Origin: Salminus brasiliensis
Lineage: Eukaryota > Chordata > Actinopteri > Characiformes > Bryconidae
Assembly: GCF_030463535.1 (NCBI RefSeq)
Contig: NC_132878.1
Location: forward strand, 98,574,266-98,638,265
DNA: 64,000 nt
Reading direction: 5' to 3'
Shown: positions 25,401-36,026 of the stretch, piece after piece
Layout of the letters: every line of letters starts with the position of its first letter
Numbering within the stretch: the stretch's first letter is position 1
Program-made: the position numbers and the translations under genes
Notes under the pieces: model-generated
What the model saw: the letters and a program-made list of their open reading frames with translations, nothing else
Told to the model about the DNA's origin: nothing
The model's database searches: none

Positions 25401-25624
25401 AGCTTCATACTGGATATTAATGCTATTAGAGCTTCATACTGGATATTAATGTTATTAGATGTTATAATAAAAATGATAATGATATTGGAACTTTGTTCTG
25501 CAGTTATAAGGATCCTGAATTCTTTGAGGAGTGTAAACAGGAGTACATTAGAGAGAAGCAGGAATACGAGAGGACCGGAATTCCCACCAAGAACAGGAAG
25601 CAGAAATTACCCACCAGCATGTGA
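9127..25624 (+). CDS. cmc1: CMC1, COX assembly mitochondrial protein (4 coding exons, 108 aa)
   Basis: Coding exons are 9127-9145, 9934-10029, 24255-24345 and 25504-25624 (327 nt including TGA). All junctions are GT-AG and the phases (1, 1, 2) join in frame. The product begins MDTSKAEEEPHLRHVELDV and ends GIPTKNRKQKLPTSM, and it is colinear with the roughly 106-aa vertebrate CMC1 as I recall it. Cysteines 33/43 and 55/65 form the twin CX9C motif that is oxidised and trapped in the intermembrane space by MIA40; C44 and C79 are additional. In the family, CMC1 stabilises newly made COX1 with COX14 and COA3 during complex IV assembly. The start was chosen because it is the only upstream ATG whose exon ends in a phase-matching donor (GCAG/GTAAAG). 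Introns are 788, 14,225 and 1,158 bp, the last two mostly minisatellite. The gene is convergent with azi2. Identity is secure; exon 1 is the least certain part because it is 19 nt. Confidence 0.93.
9390..9508. repeat. Perfect 119-bp palindrome (59-bp arms, 1-nt centre)
   Basis: The left arm 9390-9448 and right arm 9450-9508 are exact reverse complements around a single C at 9449. The arms contain TTCCACCTTAAATGG and end in CTTGTTATCC. The palindrome lies in cmc1 intron 1. The right arm and the following 150 bp resemble 12555-12770, so one arm may be an inverted duplication of a dispersed repeat end. Confidence 0.97.
9470..9665 (+). repeat. Dispersed repeat copy A (homologous to 12555-12770)
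   Basis: Shared blocks are CATTTAAGG.GGAACGGGCA, TAGACCATTTATGACCTTAA and GTTTGGGGGCACTT, in the same order and orientation as 12555-12770, with indels between. The family is not recognised. It begins inside the palindrome's right arm. Confidence 0.75.
9665..9933. other. Rest of cmc1 intron 1, no feature seen
   Basis: The remainder of intron 1 contains an ATTT run (9775-9795) and ends in a polypyrimidine tract and CAG acceptor at 9931-9933. Confidence 0.4.
10290..11950. repeat. AT-rich minisatellite, 29-bp unit, in cmc1 intron 2
   Basis: About 57 units of roughly 29 bp (core TTAGAATTTCATTCTGAAAG, with ATTCTAAAAG and TTTTTTCTG variants) are arranged in longer higher-order blocks that repeat with near identity, for example 10290-10480 versus 11050-11180. 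Confidence 0.95.
11950..12175 (+). mobile_element. Dispersed teleost repeat (SINE-like fragment)
   Basis: The segment contains CACAAAGCAGCTTTACAGAA, AGACATAAAAACCCCCAGTG and GAAGAAACCTTGGGAGGAAC, a combination I recognise as a very common interspersed repeat in fish genomes. The start of the same element recurs at about 44040-44075. Its class is not established here. Confidence 0.55.
12175..12555. other. AT-rich intron sequence, no feature seen
   Basis: Degenerate TTAGAATTT-type motifs suggest decayed relatives of the adjacent 29-bp array. Nothing else is recognised. Confidence 0.35.
12555..12770 (+). repeat. Dispersed repeat copy B (homologous to 9470-9665)
   Basis: It carries the same ordered blocks as copy A (GGAACGGGCAGTTCGG, TAGACCATTTATGACCTTAA, GTTTGGGGGCACTT), without the palindromic left arm. 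Confidence 0.75.
12770..14440. other. cmc1 intron 2, mixed unique sequence
   Basis: It includes a TG/TATGTG microsatellite (13051-13105) and, from 13480 to 13880, several scattered GGTTCTTTAGAGAACC-like inverted motifs, a dispersed theme common in fish. An open frame at 14048-14347 has no recognisable domain and no splice context. No exon is called. Confidence 0.4.
15197..15640 (-). mobile_element. LINE 3' end inside the 24-bp array, copy 1
   Basis: About 440 bp matches the 3' end of the LINE at 6590-7040 on the minus strand, with (CTTGA)n tail and GA microsatellite, ending at the GACCGGATGCTGCGGTA junction. There the sequence returns to repeat units. It is nearly identical to copy 2, including both junctions. 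Confidence 0.9.
16576..17035 (-). mobile_element. LINE 3' end inside the 24-bp array, copy 2
   Basis: It has the same truncation point and flanks as copy 1, 1,379 bp away, and differs mainly by a longer GA tract. The identical junctions mean the insertion was duplicated together with surrounding repeats instead of inserting twice. Confidence 0.9.
18120..18900. repeat. Related higher-order minisatellite (TATAAATGATTCAGTAA type)
   Basis: Units alternate ATGGCTATAAATGATTCAG, ACTGGTTCTATAAATGAG and ACAGTGTCTACTATAAAGG, forming blocks of about 63-66 bp repeated five or more times. It is clearly derived from the neighbouring 24-bp array and from the 21-bp family at 42990. Similar units resume at 19145-19440. 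Confidence 0.9.
18909..19145 (+). mobile_element. tRNA-derived SINE with TAAATG tail
   Basis: An A-box-like TGGCGCAACAGATAACACC near 18921, a B box GGTTCGATTCC at 18986-18996, a tRNA-unrelated body with GTAAGTCGCTAAATGCC, and a (TAAATG)n tail mark this as a polymerase III SINE. I associate the GTAAGTCGCT...TAAATG tail with ostariophysan fishes. It splits the surrounding minisatellite. Confidence 0.85.
19450..19795. other. cmc1 intron 2, unique spacer
   Basis: Non-repetitive sequence between two arrays has short TTA runs near 19665. No gene or known element was recognised. Confidence 0.4.
19795..21545. repeat. G-rich, C-poor minisatellite in cmc1 intron 2
   Basis: Units of roughly 17-25 bp built from GAGAGGTGTAG, GGGGTGGAGTGCTGG and GGGGTGTAGGGATGGA run for 1.75 kb. 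The + (transcribed-sense) strand is strongly purine/G-rich with many runs of four G. Long open frames in several frames (for example 20545-21549 minus) reflect the biased composition. Confidence 0.95.
21590..22040. other. CpG-rich unique segment inside cmc1 intron 2
   Basis: The sequence becomes GC- and CpG-rich (CCGCCGCCGCCGCCGCCGCT at about 21840, GCGGCGCCGCAG) and contains a YY1-like ACATGGCGGC at 21968 and GGATTGTGGGTA nearby. It has the look of a small CpG island, although cmc1's own start lies 12 kb upstream. No exon with homology was recognised. Confidence 0.45.
22040..22460. repeat. AT triplet and TG microsatellites
   Basis: Imperfect (TTA/ATT)n runs at 22090-22210 and 22290-22320 are followed by (GT)n at 22412-22457. 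These account for the stop-free leucine/valine-rich frame here. Confidence 0.8.
22460..22870. other. Unique intronic segment, possible conserved noncoding element
   Basis: A non-repetitive stretch rich in TAATTA and AATTAG-type motifs (for example 22585-22600) has mixed composition. It lacks any coding signature. The suggestion of conservation is only from its non-repetitive character. Confidence 0.25.
22870..23270 (+). mobile_element. MITE-like repeat, nearly full copy
   Basis: It runs from GAACTGCCAATAGAATAGGA to the terminus GTGTCCCAATACTTTGGTCC. It contains GGTATAAAGCCCCCCAGCAT and the same internal blocks as 38114-38395. No coding capacity is evident. Confidence 0.75.
23712..23970 (-). 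mobile_element. MITE-like repeat, inverted copy
   Basis: It is the reverse complement of the 22884-23062 region over about 180 bp at high identity (AGTACTGGATGGAGCTCCTC, GGGGGGCTTTATACCCCTCT). It ends near GGTGTCCACAAGTG. With the previous element it makes an inverted pair about 650 bp apart. Confidence 0.75.
24350..25465. repeat. Minisatellite, 29-bp unit, filling cmc1 intron 3
   Basis: About 38 units of 29 bp (core GAGCTTCATACTGGATATT, ATTAATG or ATTCATG variants) begin 4-6 bp after the exon 3 donor and end about 40 bp before the exon 4 acceptor. Almost the whole intron is one array. Confidence 0.95.
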
Positions 25625-26665
25625 ACGCCTCCGGAGCGCTGGAGAATCCTGATTACCGCCAAATCCAGACGCTCCGACGACTCCGAGACCGGGCTGAGTT
25701 ACATTATAATAGAGGATCTGTCTCTGAGCTTCGGACACTTTTTATATTCATGAATGCCTCATAAATCCTCAGTAGCACCTCCGGCCTCATCTCCATTCAG
25801 AGAGGATTCTTCTGTTGGTTTTGAATGATTGAATGATTCCTTCCTCTGGGAATTACTCACATCTGTGTTCTCAGGAATGTACGCTTCGCTCTGTCTGCTG
25901 ATTTGGAGTGCATCAGAGTTGTGAGGGTGTTTCTCAGGCCTCGCTTCTTTCGCTACATTTGCTCACAACAAAGACACCCTCAAATACGGACTGTTTGATC
26001 TGCAGTTTTATTTCTCCTCAAATTCTTCACATACCTCCTCACTAATTAATAACTGCAGTTTCATCACCTACATCAACACAGAGCGTCGTTCCGTCTACAG
26101 AAAACAGCCCTGTTAAAACCACTGACCTTTGTGATGTCACAGAAACAGGCTATTTAGCAGTTTAGTCCCACCCATTTAGCTTACAGCAGTTTAGCTCCTC
26201 CCGTTCAGCCTATAGCAGATTTGGCCCCTCCCGTTCAGCCTACAGCAGATTTGGCCCCTCCCGTTCAGCCTACAGTAGATTTGGCCCCTCCCGTTCAGCC
26301 TACAGTAGATTTGGCCCCTCCCGTTCAGCCTACAGCAGTTTAGCCCCACCCATTTAAACTGAAGTTGTCCAGAGTGTTTCTTTTTGGCCAGTCAGAACAG
26401 AGCTCATTTACATACACAAAGCTCCCAGAGTAGTGAAATACAGGAGAAATGCAGGATATGAGCTCTTTACTGTAGTGATATGATTCTGTAATTCTGGAGC
26501 ATTTTTATTGGTCAGCCCGTGAATGGAAACAGGAAGAGTTGGTGGTGGTGGTGGTGAGCGGAGGTGTGGAGCTGCTGGAGGAGGAGTCATACCATGTTTA
26601 TTGTGTTTTATAATTTAATGATTGATGGTTTATCTATCAAATAAATTGATCTGGAGGCTGCATTT
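25625..26665 (+). other. cmc1: cmc1 3'UTR with AATAAA at 26640-26645
   Basis: Non-coding sequence follows the TGA at 25622-25624. It holds a short 30-bp minisatellite (26160-26350). The first convincing poly(A) signal is AATAAA at 26640-26645, followed by T/GT-rich sequence near 26680. This would give a 3'UTR of about 1 kb. The signal is visible; its use is inferred. Confidence 0.45.
26160..26350. repeat. 30-bp minisatellite, about 6 copies (CCCCTCCCGTTCAGCC family)
   Basis: Units with GGCCCCTCCCGTTCAGCCTA lie in the cmc1 3'UTR. The same family occurs at 31400-31580 (+) and inverted at 61130-62240. Confidence 0.9.
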
Positions 26666-28000
26666 AAGCAGCACGCTGATTCCCCTGTCTGATCTTCTGA
26701 TGTCTGAACACCCCAGTGTTTGCAGCTGTCTCACAGCTGGATCAGAGAACATCCTGGTCTCAGCAGCTGAAGAACACAGAGCTCACAGAGCTTCAGAGCC
26801 TCCGTTCTGAACATCCTGTCCTCTTCACACCTTCAGCCAGCGCTGAGGATGGAGCGAGCGCTGCCTCACAACTACACCACAAACCTGCAACGATGCCCTG
26901 CTGATAGAAATCATCGGAGGATATGGTTTGTAAATCATAATATTTTATATTAAACTGTACGCAGACTGTCAGTCTCTCAGAGAGAGTCGTGAACTCAAGG
27001 TGAAGTAAATGAAAGCTGCTGAAGCAGAAAGGGACAAATATGTTCTGCCATTAATCAGAGTAACTTGGTTGATTTTTGACCCTGGAGTCCAGTGTTTGTT
27101 AGCAGCATTAGCCTAGCATCTCCCATTGTAAACTAAAGAAGCTCACATCAGATACCAAACATGCCTTGGCTAATGAACTGAACTAATGAATCTGGGCTTC
27201 GAGATCAGTCATAATCCTCTGATTCATCACTGATCTGCTCCTGTACCTTAATAAAATTACTACAAACAATATTATATTAGGAAATATTAGATATTCTTGA
27301 TTTAAGATGATTTCACAAATATTTGATCAAATACCGCATAGATTTTTTCAACAGAACAGAACAAAGCAAAACAGCTTGAATGTCTTATATTGAAAGCTGT
27401 ACATTTTCACCCAGTCAACGTTCGACTCATTGATAAATACAAATGTTTACATTAATTTATTTAATTTAATATTTACAAACAGTCTGGAGAGTGGTAATCC
27501 TATAAAATAATCTACACTAACTGTACATTGCATTTTGGTTCCCACAGCAGGTGCAGCTGGACTGTGTCGCAACTCGATTTACCTGTAAAATAAAAAAAAA
27601 AGCACAAAATAGAAACTGAACCTTCATTAAAGACCGGTCAGTGGGACAGCCAGGCGGAGAGGCGAGGGGGTGCAGTTTTATCACGCAGAGTCATTAGCCA
27701 GGGGGCCGTGTTCAGTCCCCCTCCAACACGCAAACCGGACTAATTAACACAGAAACAGAGCTTCTTTACAGCTGTTTACAGTGGGGGGCGTGGTGTAGTC
27801 TCTCACTAAACTGGGTTAAGGCGGTTTGTACAGGTATACACACCTAGAAGAGCATTCTTATAAAAAGGTTCTCTACAGGGGAGGGGACAGAAGGGTCCAG
27901 TGTCACCAATTACAAGCCGGTTCCCACTCACTATAGCTCAGAGATGTCCAGATAAGTCCAGCACAGTTGTTCCAGCACAGAACTTTCAATTGGTTCAGGT
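26665..28000. other. Intergenic sequence between convergent cmc1 and azi2
   Basis: Mixed sequence without tandem repeats. AATAAA on the minus strand at 27456-27461 could end an azi2 transcript with a 3.5-kb 3'UTR, but this is weak. No exon was recognised. Confidence 0.35.
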
Positions 28001-28004
28001 TATA

Positions 28005-28765
28005 ATTAGTTACAATGCTCTATAATGTTCATATGATCCACACGCTCATTCTGACAGACTGTAATACACTACAGGAAGCGTAGGAGGCGCTCTATAATGC
28101 TCTATAATGTTCATATGATCCACACGCTCATTCTGACAGACTGTAATACACTACAGGAAGCGTAGGGGGCGCTCTATAATGCTCTATAATGATCATATGA
28201 TCCACACGCTTATTCTGACAGACTGTAATACACTACAGGAAGCGTAGGAGGCGCTCTATAATGCTCTATAATGTTCATATGATCCACACGCTCATTCTGA
28301 CAGACTGTAATACACTACAGGAAGTGTAGGGGGCGCTCTATAATGCTCTATAATGATCATATGATCCACACGCTTATTCTGACAGACTGTAATACACTAC
28401 AGGAAGCGTAGGAGGCGCTCTATAATGCTCTATAATGTTCATATGATCCACACGCTCATTCTGACAGACTGTAATACACTACAGGAAGTGTAGGGGGCGC
28501 TCTATAATGCTCTATAATGTTCATATGATCCACACGCTCATTCTGACAGACTGTAATACACTACAGGAAGTGTAGGGGGCGCTCTATAATGTTCATATGA
28601 TCCACACGCTCATTCTGACAGACTGTAATACACTACAGGAAGCGTAGGGGGCGCTCTATAATGCTCTATAATGTTCATATGATCCCACGCTCATTCTGAC
28701 AGACTGTAATACACTACAGGAAGCGTAGGGGGCGCTCTATAATGCTCATATGATCCACACGCTCA
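28005..28765. repeat. 82-bp tandem repeat, about 9 copies
   Basis: Units such as 28021-28102 contain CATATGATCCACACGCTCAT, CTGTAATACACTACAGGAAG and GGCGCTCTATAATG. Copies differ at a few positions (GTAGGAGGCG or GTAGGGGGCG) and some lose one CTCTATAATG. Confidence 0.95.
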
Positions 28766-30140
28766 TTCTGATTGGTTAGGTAGATGTGTTGACCAAACTG
28801 TGCTGGACTGGACGACCCGCTGAGAGAGACTCTCTAATCTGAACACAGCTTGGTCTGCTCTGTTGAAAAAAAAAAAAACTACAAACGATGGAAATGTTCC
28901 CTCATTTGGTCCAACGCTGCCCTTAAAGTCAGATTGTGAAGCTTAAATGCGTTTTAAGGTACAATACATTCATTTTCCCAGGGGAAGTCTTATTCTTCTA
29001 TTTTAAAGGGATTCTGAATGACGAGAGTTCAGGAGATGGAAGTGAAAATCTGTGAACCTCAAACACTGCTGTTCCTCCCATAAAGGAACCTCCAGCAGAA
29101 CCAGAACACAGCTGAAAAACACACCAGTTTAAAAAACCCAAAACTGTTACATCACAGTCTTGACTCGTTACATTAAAGGCTGGCCGGAGCCTAAAAAGCT
29201 AAGATTAGCCACATCGAAAGCCTTAAAGCTAATAATTGCCATTCCGGAGAAGGGAGAATGGCTGGCGAGAGGCTAAAAGCTAACGCTAGTCACACAGGAG
29301 CAAGTGCTGCTGCTGAAGCCTCTAGATTGGCTAAAAGCGCTAAAAGCTAACACTGTGCCATCTGGCTACAATCTCAATGAGACCAAGTGTGCGCTGAGAG
29401 GATCGCTACGCTATCTGGCGAAACTCGGGAACAATCACAGGCCATATGTTTGTTTTTGTGTTTGTTCTTGTTACAGTGCTAGGCTAGGCTAGGCTAGGCA
29501 GAGTAAAATAACAGGGTGGTAAATAGACCCCTCATATGTCTGACCACTGTTAAAACACCAACACGGCTTCTGTGGCACCTTTAAAATAGAAGAATATAAT
29601 AAAAGTCCTGGAGTCGGACCGGGGGGGTGGGGTCAGTGCAGCAGGTACTGCAGCTTTACCATGGGGGGCTCCACCCTACTGCCCCGTGACAGGCCCTGAA
29701 GACCAGCCCCAACAGGCAGCATCTAGTGCCCTTTTTTGTTCCAAGAGAGTTTGGTGATCAGGGACGGACCAGCGGCAGAAAGCTGTCAAATCAACACGAC
29801 TCCCCATATTAAAACCACATGCTCGTACCCGGACCCTTGACGGACCCCTAACCCAGCCCCGTAAGGAGGTGCGGTTTATCCAGCGTGAGGAATCCAGAGC
29901 GGCGGGAGCCGGCCCGAATTAACTGACGAGCCAGAAAATAAGTCAACATTTAGTATCACAGAGGGCACCGACGATATAATAATAATAATAATAATAATAA
30001 TCAATATTCTAATCTAACTATTTACCGTCAATCAATCAATCACCTTTATCGATCGTTCACAGTAATGAGGAGAAAACACGTGAAGGTGAGCCCCTACAGC
30101 TTTACACTCAAATCACAACTACAGGTTGCAGACAGATTCT
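28765..30140. other. Intergenic or azi2 3'UTR sequence, no gene recognised
   Basis: Mostly unique sequence with GCTAAAAGCTAA-type short repeats (29160-29350), a short GCTAG run (29478-29498) and an ATA triplet run (29975-30000). A small frame at 29304-29492 has no support. Confidence 0.4.
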
Positions 30141-30149
30141 TATATGCGC

Positions 30150-30150
30150 A

Positions 30151-30200
<50 letters not shown>
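30150..30200. repeat. (CA)n microsatellite
   Basis: About 25 CA dinucleotides preceded by CGCGCA. Confidence 0.9.
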
Positions 30201-30201
<1 letters not shown>

Positions 30202-30444
30202 CTCTGGAAGGCTATTTACATCCCCCAGGTGAGAGCGACACACCTGCCAGCAGCAGCAGACACAGTGCAGGTGTTCTGAGGTACCTCAGCCTGGGCTTCA
30301 AGCAGCAGCGTTGCCAGATTCTACACCTTATATACCAAACTGACCTCTCCAAGCTCCGCCCACACATGTGTTCTTTCATAGCAACTGTTGCTCAGACAAA
30401 GCTGCTAAAAAATCCTCTTCACCCTAATGAGACTGAAGCTCCGC

Positions 30445-30830
30445 CTCCTCAGTGTATATCACAATAACTACATTTAGAGCGTTATTAATATTCACCCTAA
30501 TGAGAGACTGTAGCTCCGCCTCCTCAGTGTATATCACAATACCTACATTTAGAGCGTTATTAATATTCACCCTAATGAGAGACTGTAGCTCCGCCTCCTC
30601 AGTGTATATCACAATACCTACATTTAGAGCGTTATTAATATTCACCCTAATGAGAGACTGTAGCTCCGCCTCCTCAGTGTATATCACAATACCTACATTT
30701 AGAGCGTTATTAATATTCACCCTAATGAGAGACTGTAGCTCCTCCTCCTCAGTGTATATCACAATACCTACATTTAGAGCGTTATTAATATTCATCCTAA
30801 TGAGAGGCGGAGCTACAGTCTCTCATACGG
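30445..30830. repeat. 75-bp tandem repeat, about 5 copies
   Basis: Units contain TGTATATCACAATACCTACA and ACTGTAGCTCCGCCTCCTCA. Since 75 is a multiple of three and the unit lacks stops on either strand in one frame, open frames appear on both strands; these are artefacts. The array ends with an inverted half unit (GGCGGAGCTACAGTCTCTCA). It lies 200 bp beyond the azi2 stop, probably in the 3'UTR. Confidence 0.95.
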
Positions 30831-31029
30831 GGTAGAATGGGACTTTTATCAGCATTCTGTAAAGCTTATCCAACCAAGCAACAGTCACTATGAGAACATT
30901 TGTGGGCGGAGCCTGCAGGCAGATATTGAGAAACTAATTTTAAAGCAATCTGGCAACCCTGTCAGAGAGGCCGGTGCTCTTTAAGGCAGGTAAGGCGTCT
31001 TTGCGTTGGGAGGTGAGGCTTGCCAGTCA

Positions 31030-32742
31030 CTATGGTTTGGCCCAATCAGAGCTGGAGCTGCTGGACTTTGGCCCCTCCCAGAAAAGGGCGTCGCTGGGCC
31101 GGGGGTGGCTGGGGATAGACCAGGATCCGTCCTCCAGAGAGGGGGAGCTGTGGTTTTGTGGGGTGGGCGGTCCGGCAGGGCTGCCGAGTGGGGCTGGGCG
31201 CTGCAGAGGCCACGTAGACTTCCAAGAGCTCTCCTGCAGACCCTCGGCTGCTGCCGGCACTCCGGGGCGCCCCATGCTGGAGGGGAGTGGTGGTGCGCTG
31301 GGGGGGCGAGGGACAGTCACTCTGACTGGGGAAGAGTTTTTCTCCACATCGTCCAGACACTGCACAGGCAGAGCGGAGGCAGCTGCAAAGACACAGAATT
31401 ATAATTAACAGCAGTTTAGCCCCGCCTATTCAGCCTACTGCAGTTCAGCCCTACCCATTCAGCCTACAGCAGTTCAGCCCCGCCCACTCAGCCTACAGCA
31501 GTTTAGCCCCGCCCATTCTGCCTACAGCAGTTTTAGCCCCACCCACTTAGCCTACAGCAGTTTAGCTCCACCCACTCAGGATTATAGTAATAATAATAAT
31601 AATAATAATAATGATATGTCAGTATGATTGAATTGATTATGATTGATAACTGATTGACTGATTGATTGATTTGTAGGCTCCAGATCGATACGCTGATGCA
31701 GGTTTTTACGCTGATCTGTGGAAGGAGTAAAAACACCACCCCGTCACGCTGCTACTCCGACTCTCTGAAACAAACATGGAGCTGCTCTTTATTTAACGCC
31801 GTTCCAATTTACACCTGCCGTCTCGCCCCGGAATACTAACACACTCAATCCCAGCAGCCGGAGCCGCCGGGCCGGCCGCGCTCATAAACCGGCTACAGGC
31901 GGGTAATTATTCACACTCCGCCGGATATGATTGGAAAGCAGGAATATAAAAAACCCACTGATGTGTTTTTCATCCGCTAACTTCATACACTCGGACGTAC
32001 ACACGCCAGGTTCCAGTTTCAATTTAGATACAAAAGCAACAGCGATCAAATCACTCTGCCGTTCTTACGGGCATTAGGAACACGCTCGGTCGGGCCGGCG
32101 CCGAAGTTACCTCATCTAAACATTCATGAGCTGCAGAACACAGAGCCAGAGAGAACGGTGGAGGGATACATGCTGCAGGGTGTAGTGCAGCTACAGAAAG
32201 TAGTCCCTAAAGAGAACTGCATTAGTTCAGATTCTCTATTCACTATTTTACCTTCATCATCATCATCATCATTCTATATAACACTCAGGCTCTAAGGGCA
32301 GGACTGGAGTAATCAGAACTCTCAGGCTCACTGTTTAAAGGTACCACAGGAACCACTGGAGTCCAGCTGTACAACGCCACAGGTGAGCAGAGGAGTGTGG
32401 GGTCAAATCCCACACATTCTGAAGAATTACAGTACTGTATTTAAGGTAAAGGTGCATGTATTTGTCACTGTGCTCTGTACAGCACAATGTGCCCCCTACA
32501 TTTAACCCATCTGTGGTAGTGAACACACACACACACTAGTGAGCTAGGGGCAGTGAGCACACACACATCCGAAGCGGTGGGCAGCCAACTCCAGCGCCCG
32601 GGGAACAGAGAGAGTGAAGGGTCTTGCAACAAGGGCCCAACAGTGGCAGCTTGCCGAGCCTGGGAATCGAACCCACAACCCTGTTATCAATAGCCTGGCG
32701 CTCTAACCGCTGCCTCATTATTAGACCTCCATCAGAATCAGC

Positions 32743-32809
<67 letters not shown>

Positions 32810-33533
32810 ATTTTTTTTACTGACCTGTGCTGCAGTTTTTTTTATCAAATCGATTTTTCTATTTAAAAGATATAAAGATAAAGAATAATAATGATAAACG
32901 TTATTATTATTGTCATTTTATTGTATTAATCTATACAGCGTTTGATTTCTGCTGCATTAGTGAACTTCACCTGATCTATAGTTCTTAAAGGATCATTTTA
33001 AATAAACTGAAATATAGTTTTTAAAGCAGCAGTTCAGCGCAGTCAAATGTATGTTGTGGCATGAGTGAGTTTTACATGCTCATGAAAAAGGTTTATTATA
33101 TAAAATATTTAATCTTCATTTATGATTTATAATTCATCTTCTTGTCCTGACAGACTGAACGGACTACAACTGACACATTTATGACAATTTTGATTTTTAA
33201 AAAATCTATTCATTATTTTATTGTATTATTTATTCATATTACTGCTTAATTTCAGAAGTCAGAAGTGATCCAGACATTTGAACAGTGGTGTTAATCCAGA
33301 TGGCCGTTCTCTGGTCAGTAGTTTGTTTTTCAGTAGTTCCAAACTGAATTTAAGATATGATAGAACTTTATTGATCCAGAAGAAAACTGATTTTAAATAT
33401 TCATTCAGATATTAAAATATTAATTATTGTTTCTGGTTGATTTTGATCTATATAAAGTAATTCAGTAGATCAGTCACCATCACCCTGATTACACCTGTGA
33501 TTGGACTAGTGTGTCATTAGGATTACCTCAGGA

Positions 33534-33594
<61 letters not shown>

Positions 33595-33931
33595 GACCTC
33601 TCCGGAGCACTGGAGGCAGCGGCTTATCTCTGAGCTTCTTCATCAGGTCGGTCTGATCTCTCACTAACGAATGCAAGCGAGACATTTCACTGCACACCTC
33701 CTCGTACGCCCTGCTCACCGTCGCCGCCCTGCAGGACACAGCACAGTCAGCACAGCTCAAACACACAGACACAGCAGTCCCCTGAACCAGGTCTAACGTT
33801 TATCCAGAGAGGGTCTAACGCACAGCACTCAGCAGCTGCAGAGCGCCGCAGGGCTTCAGGAGGGAGACCCGGTCTGACGGCCTCGTAACATTCTGACCCC
33901 TCATACCAACCTGCACCACACAGCTCTCAAA

Positions 33932-33969
<38 letters not shown>

Positions 33970-34886
33970 CACTGTACTGGTCAAACAGCACCATCTAGTG
34001 GTAAGAGCTGCACTGTACACTACAGACATACACAACAACAGGACACACTCACACTCACTAAAACAACACTCACTCACTCACACACACTCCAATCATAGTC
34101 CACTCACCTGCAGTCTTGCGCCACCTCCTGGCTGTCATCATTTTTACTGTCTGATCTGATGTCCGAAACCCCCTGAAAAAACCCACCAAAACAAAATCCA
34201 TCCATCAATAACTGTGATTAACTGAGACAGCTGTGGAGCTCTGAGTGACCGTCGCTAGAGGTCCATCAACGTTCTGCACTGGTCACCAGAAAGAATTTAC
34301 ACGACTTTGGTCAACTTAAAAAAAACGCTTTCTTTCTTCAGTAAAGCAGCAGCAGGGTGTGAGAATGGGAATTGTTTGGGGAGTGGGCAGCTGTACACAT
34401 GCATTTCTGGACAGTGTGAGAGCTGCAGAAGCTTGACAGGATTTTACACTAATATGACTCTATGGATTCTGCAGCGTTACACAGCAGTTCTGGAGAGAGG
34501 TTCTCCTCCTGCAGCTCCACCACCAAACCTCCATAGTGCAGTAGCAGCAGCAGCGCTCCGGCCCGGAGTGGGAATGACGGAGACGCCCTTCTCTCTGTTC
34601 CAGTCAGTGGAGCTGCTGATATTTTAGGTAAAACTGGGTAATAAAACATTTCAGACCGTTTCTGTTTCCATAGCAACACCTTTTCCATCCTTGGGAACTA
34701 GCTGCATGGGTACAGTTGTCCATGAGGGGGTGCTTATATACTTGTATTTACTGCAGTGGGGTAAACGTGAATTACACCCCCCTGTGGGGGAGCCCAGGAG
34801 CACAACATCCCAATTCCCACATCCTGCTGCTGCTTTACCTTAACTATTTAACCATTACTGTGTGCAACAGGGCTGCAAACATCAAT

Positions 34887-34935
<49 letters not shown>

Positions 34936-35080
34936 CTGTGTGGCGGTGCAGAGACTGTGCAGTTGGCTGTTCTCCAGTCTGAGCCTGTCCAGCTCCTCCT
35001 GTAGTGTGTGTATCTGCACCTCACTGCTGCTGCGCTCCACCTGCCAGTAATCCTGCGTCTCATTCAGACTCTTCATCACT

Positions 35081-35164
<84 letters not shown>

Positions 35165-35229
35165 ATTAATCATTAACATTTATTGACAATCAGGGATCAG
35201 ATATAGAATAAACCCTAACCTTTAAACCT

Positions 35230-35278
<49 letters not shown>

Positions 35279-35968
35279 CAATTATTAGAGTTTCAGGTTC
35301 TTAGATCATTATCTCACACAAAACCTTGTATCTCCAAATCAGCAGCTTTACAGGAAGAACAGAGTTCATTAAGGGTCACTCTGGAGCATTTCTACTGGTC
35401 CAGTCATCACTACTATACATGTTTTACTACACACTGTTTGTTATTATTTTATAGGCTAATAATAAACATACTGAGATTTAGTATTTCTATCTTGAATAAC
35501 TTGCTATTTTGAGGTTTTTATTACTAATATTAAATTTTTATTATAATTATAATCATCATCATCATCATATTCTTTCTGCTTTAATTCATACTGATCGTAT
35601 GTAGAGGCTCATACAGCCCTGGTTCTCCTCTACCGACACTCACTGCTGTAACTCTTAACTCCCACCTACTGTTTATTTACTCAGTACTGAATAAAGATAC
35701 CAGGTATTATTATTATTATTATTATTATTATTAGACACTTGTGTTTTGTGAGTGTGTGTGAAGCTCTGGGCTGCACTGCTGAGTGAACGCGGCTGTGTTC
35801 TGAGAGGCTCAGATCTGGGTTAATGAGGGCGGAGCTGAAGAGACTGAAGGGGTGTAGAAGGTACCTTGGCTGGTCTCCAGCTCTGACCTCAGCTGCAGGA
35901 TCTCCAGCTCTTTGGCCTGCAGCTGTTCCGTCAGCATCCGCTCAGACTCCACACGCTCCTTCTTCTAC

Positions 35969-36026
<58 letters not shown>

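Noticed and set aside
30424-30835. Two opposite open frames of about 125 codons with 25-residue repeats
   Set aside because: The 75-bp tandem repeat is open on both strands; it lies in or near the azi2 3'UTR.
32660-32720. Minus-strand tRNA gene
   Set aside because: It is the tRNA-like head of a SINE, not a free-standing tRNA.
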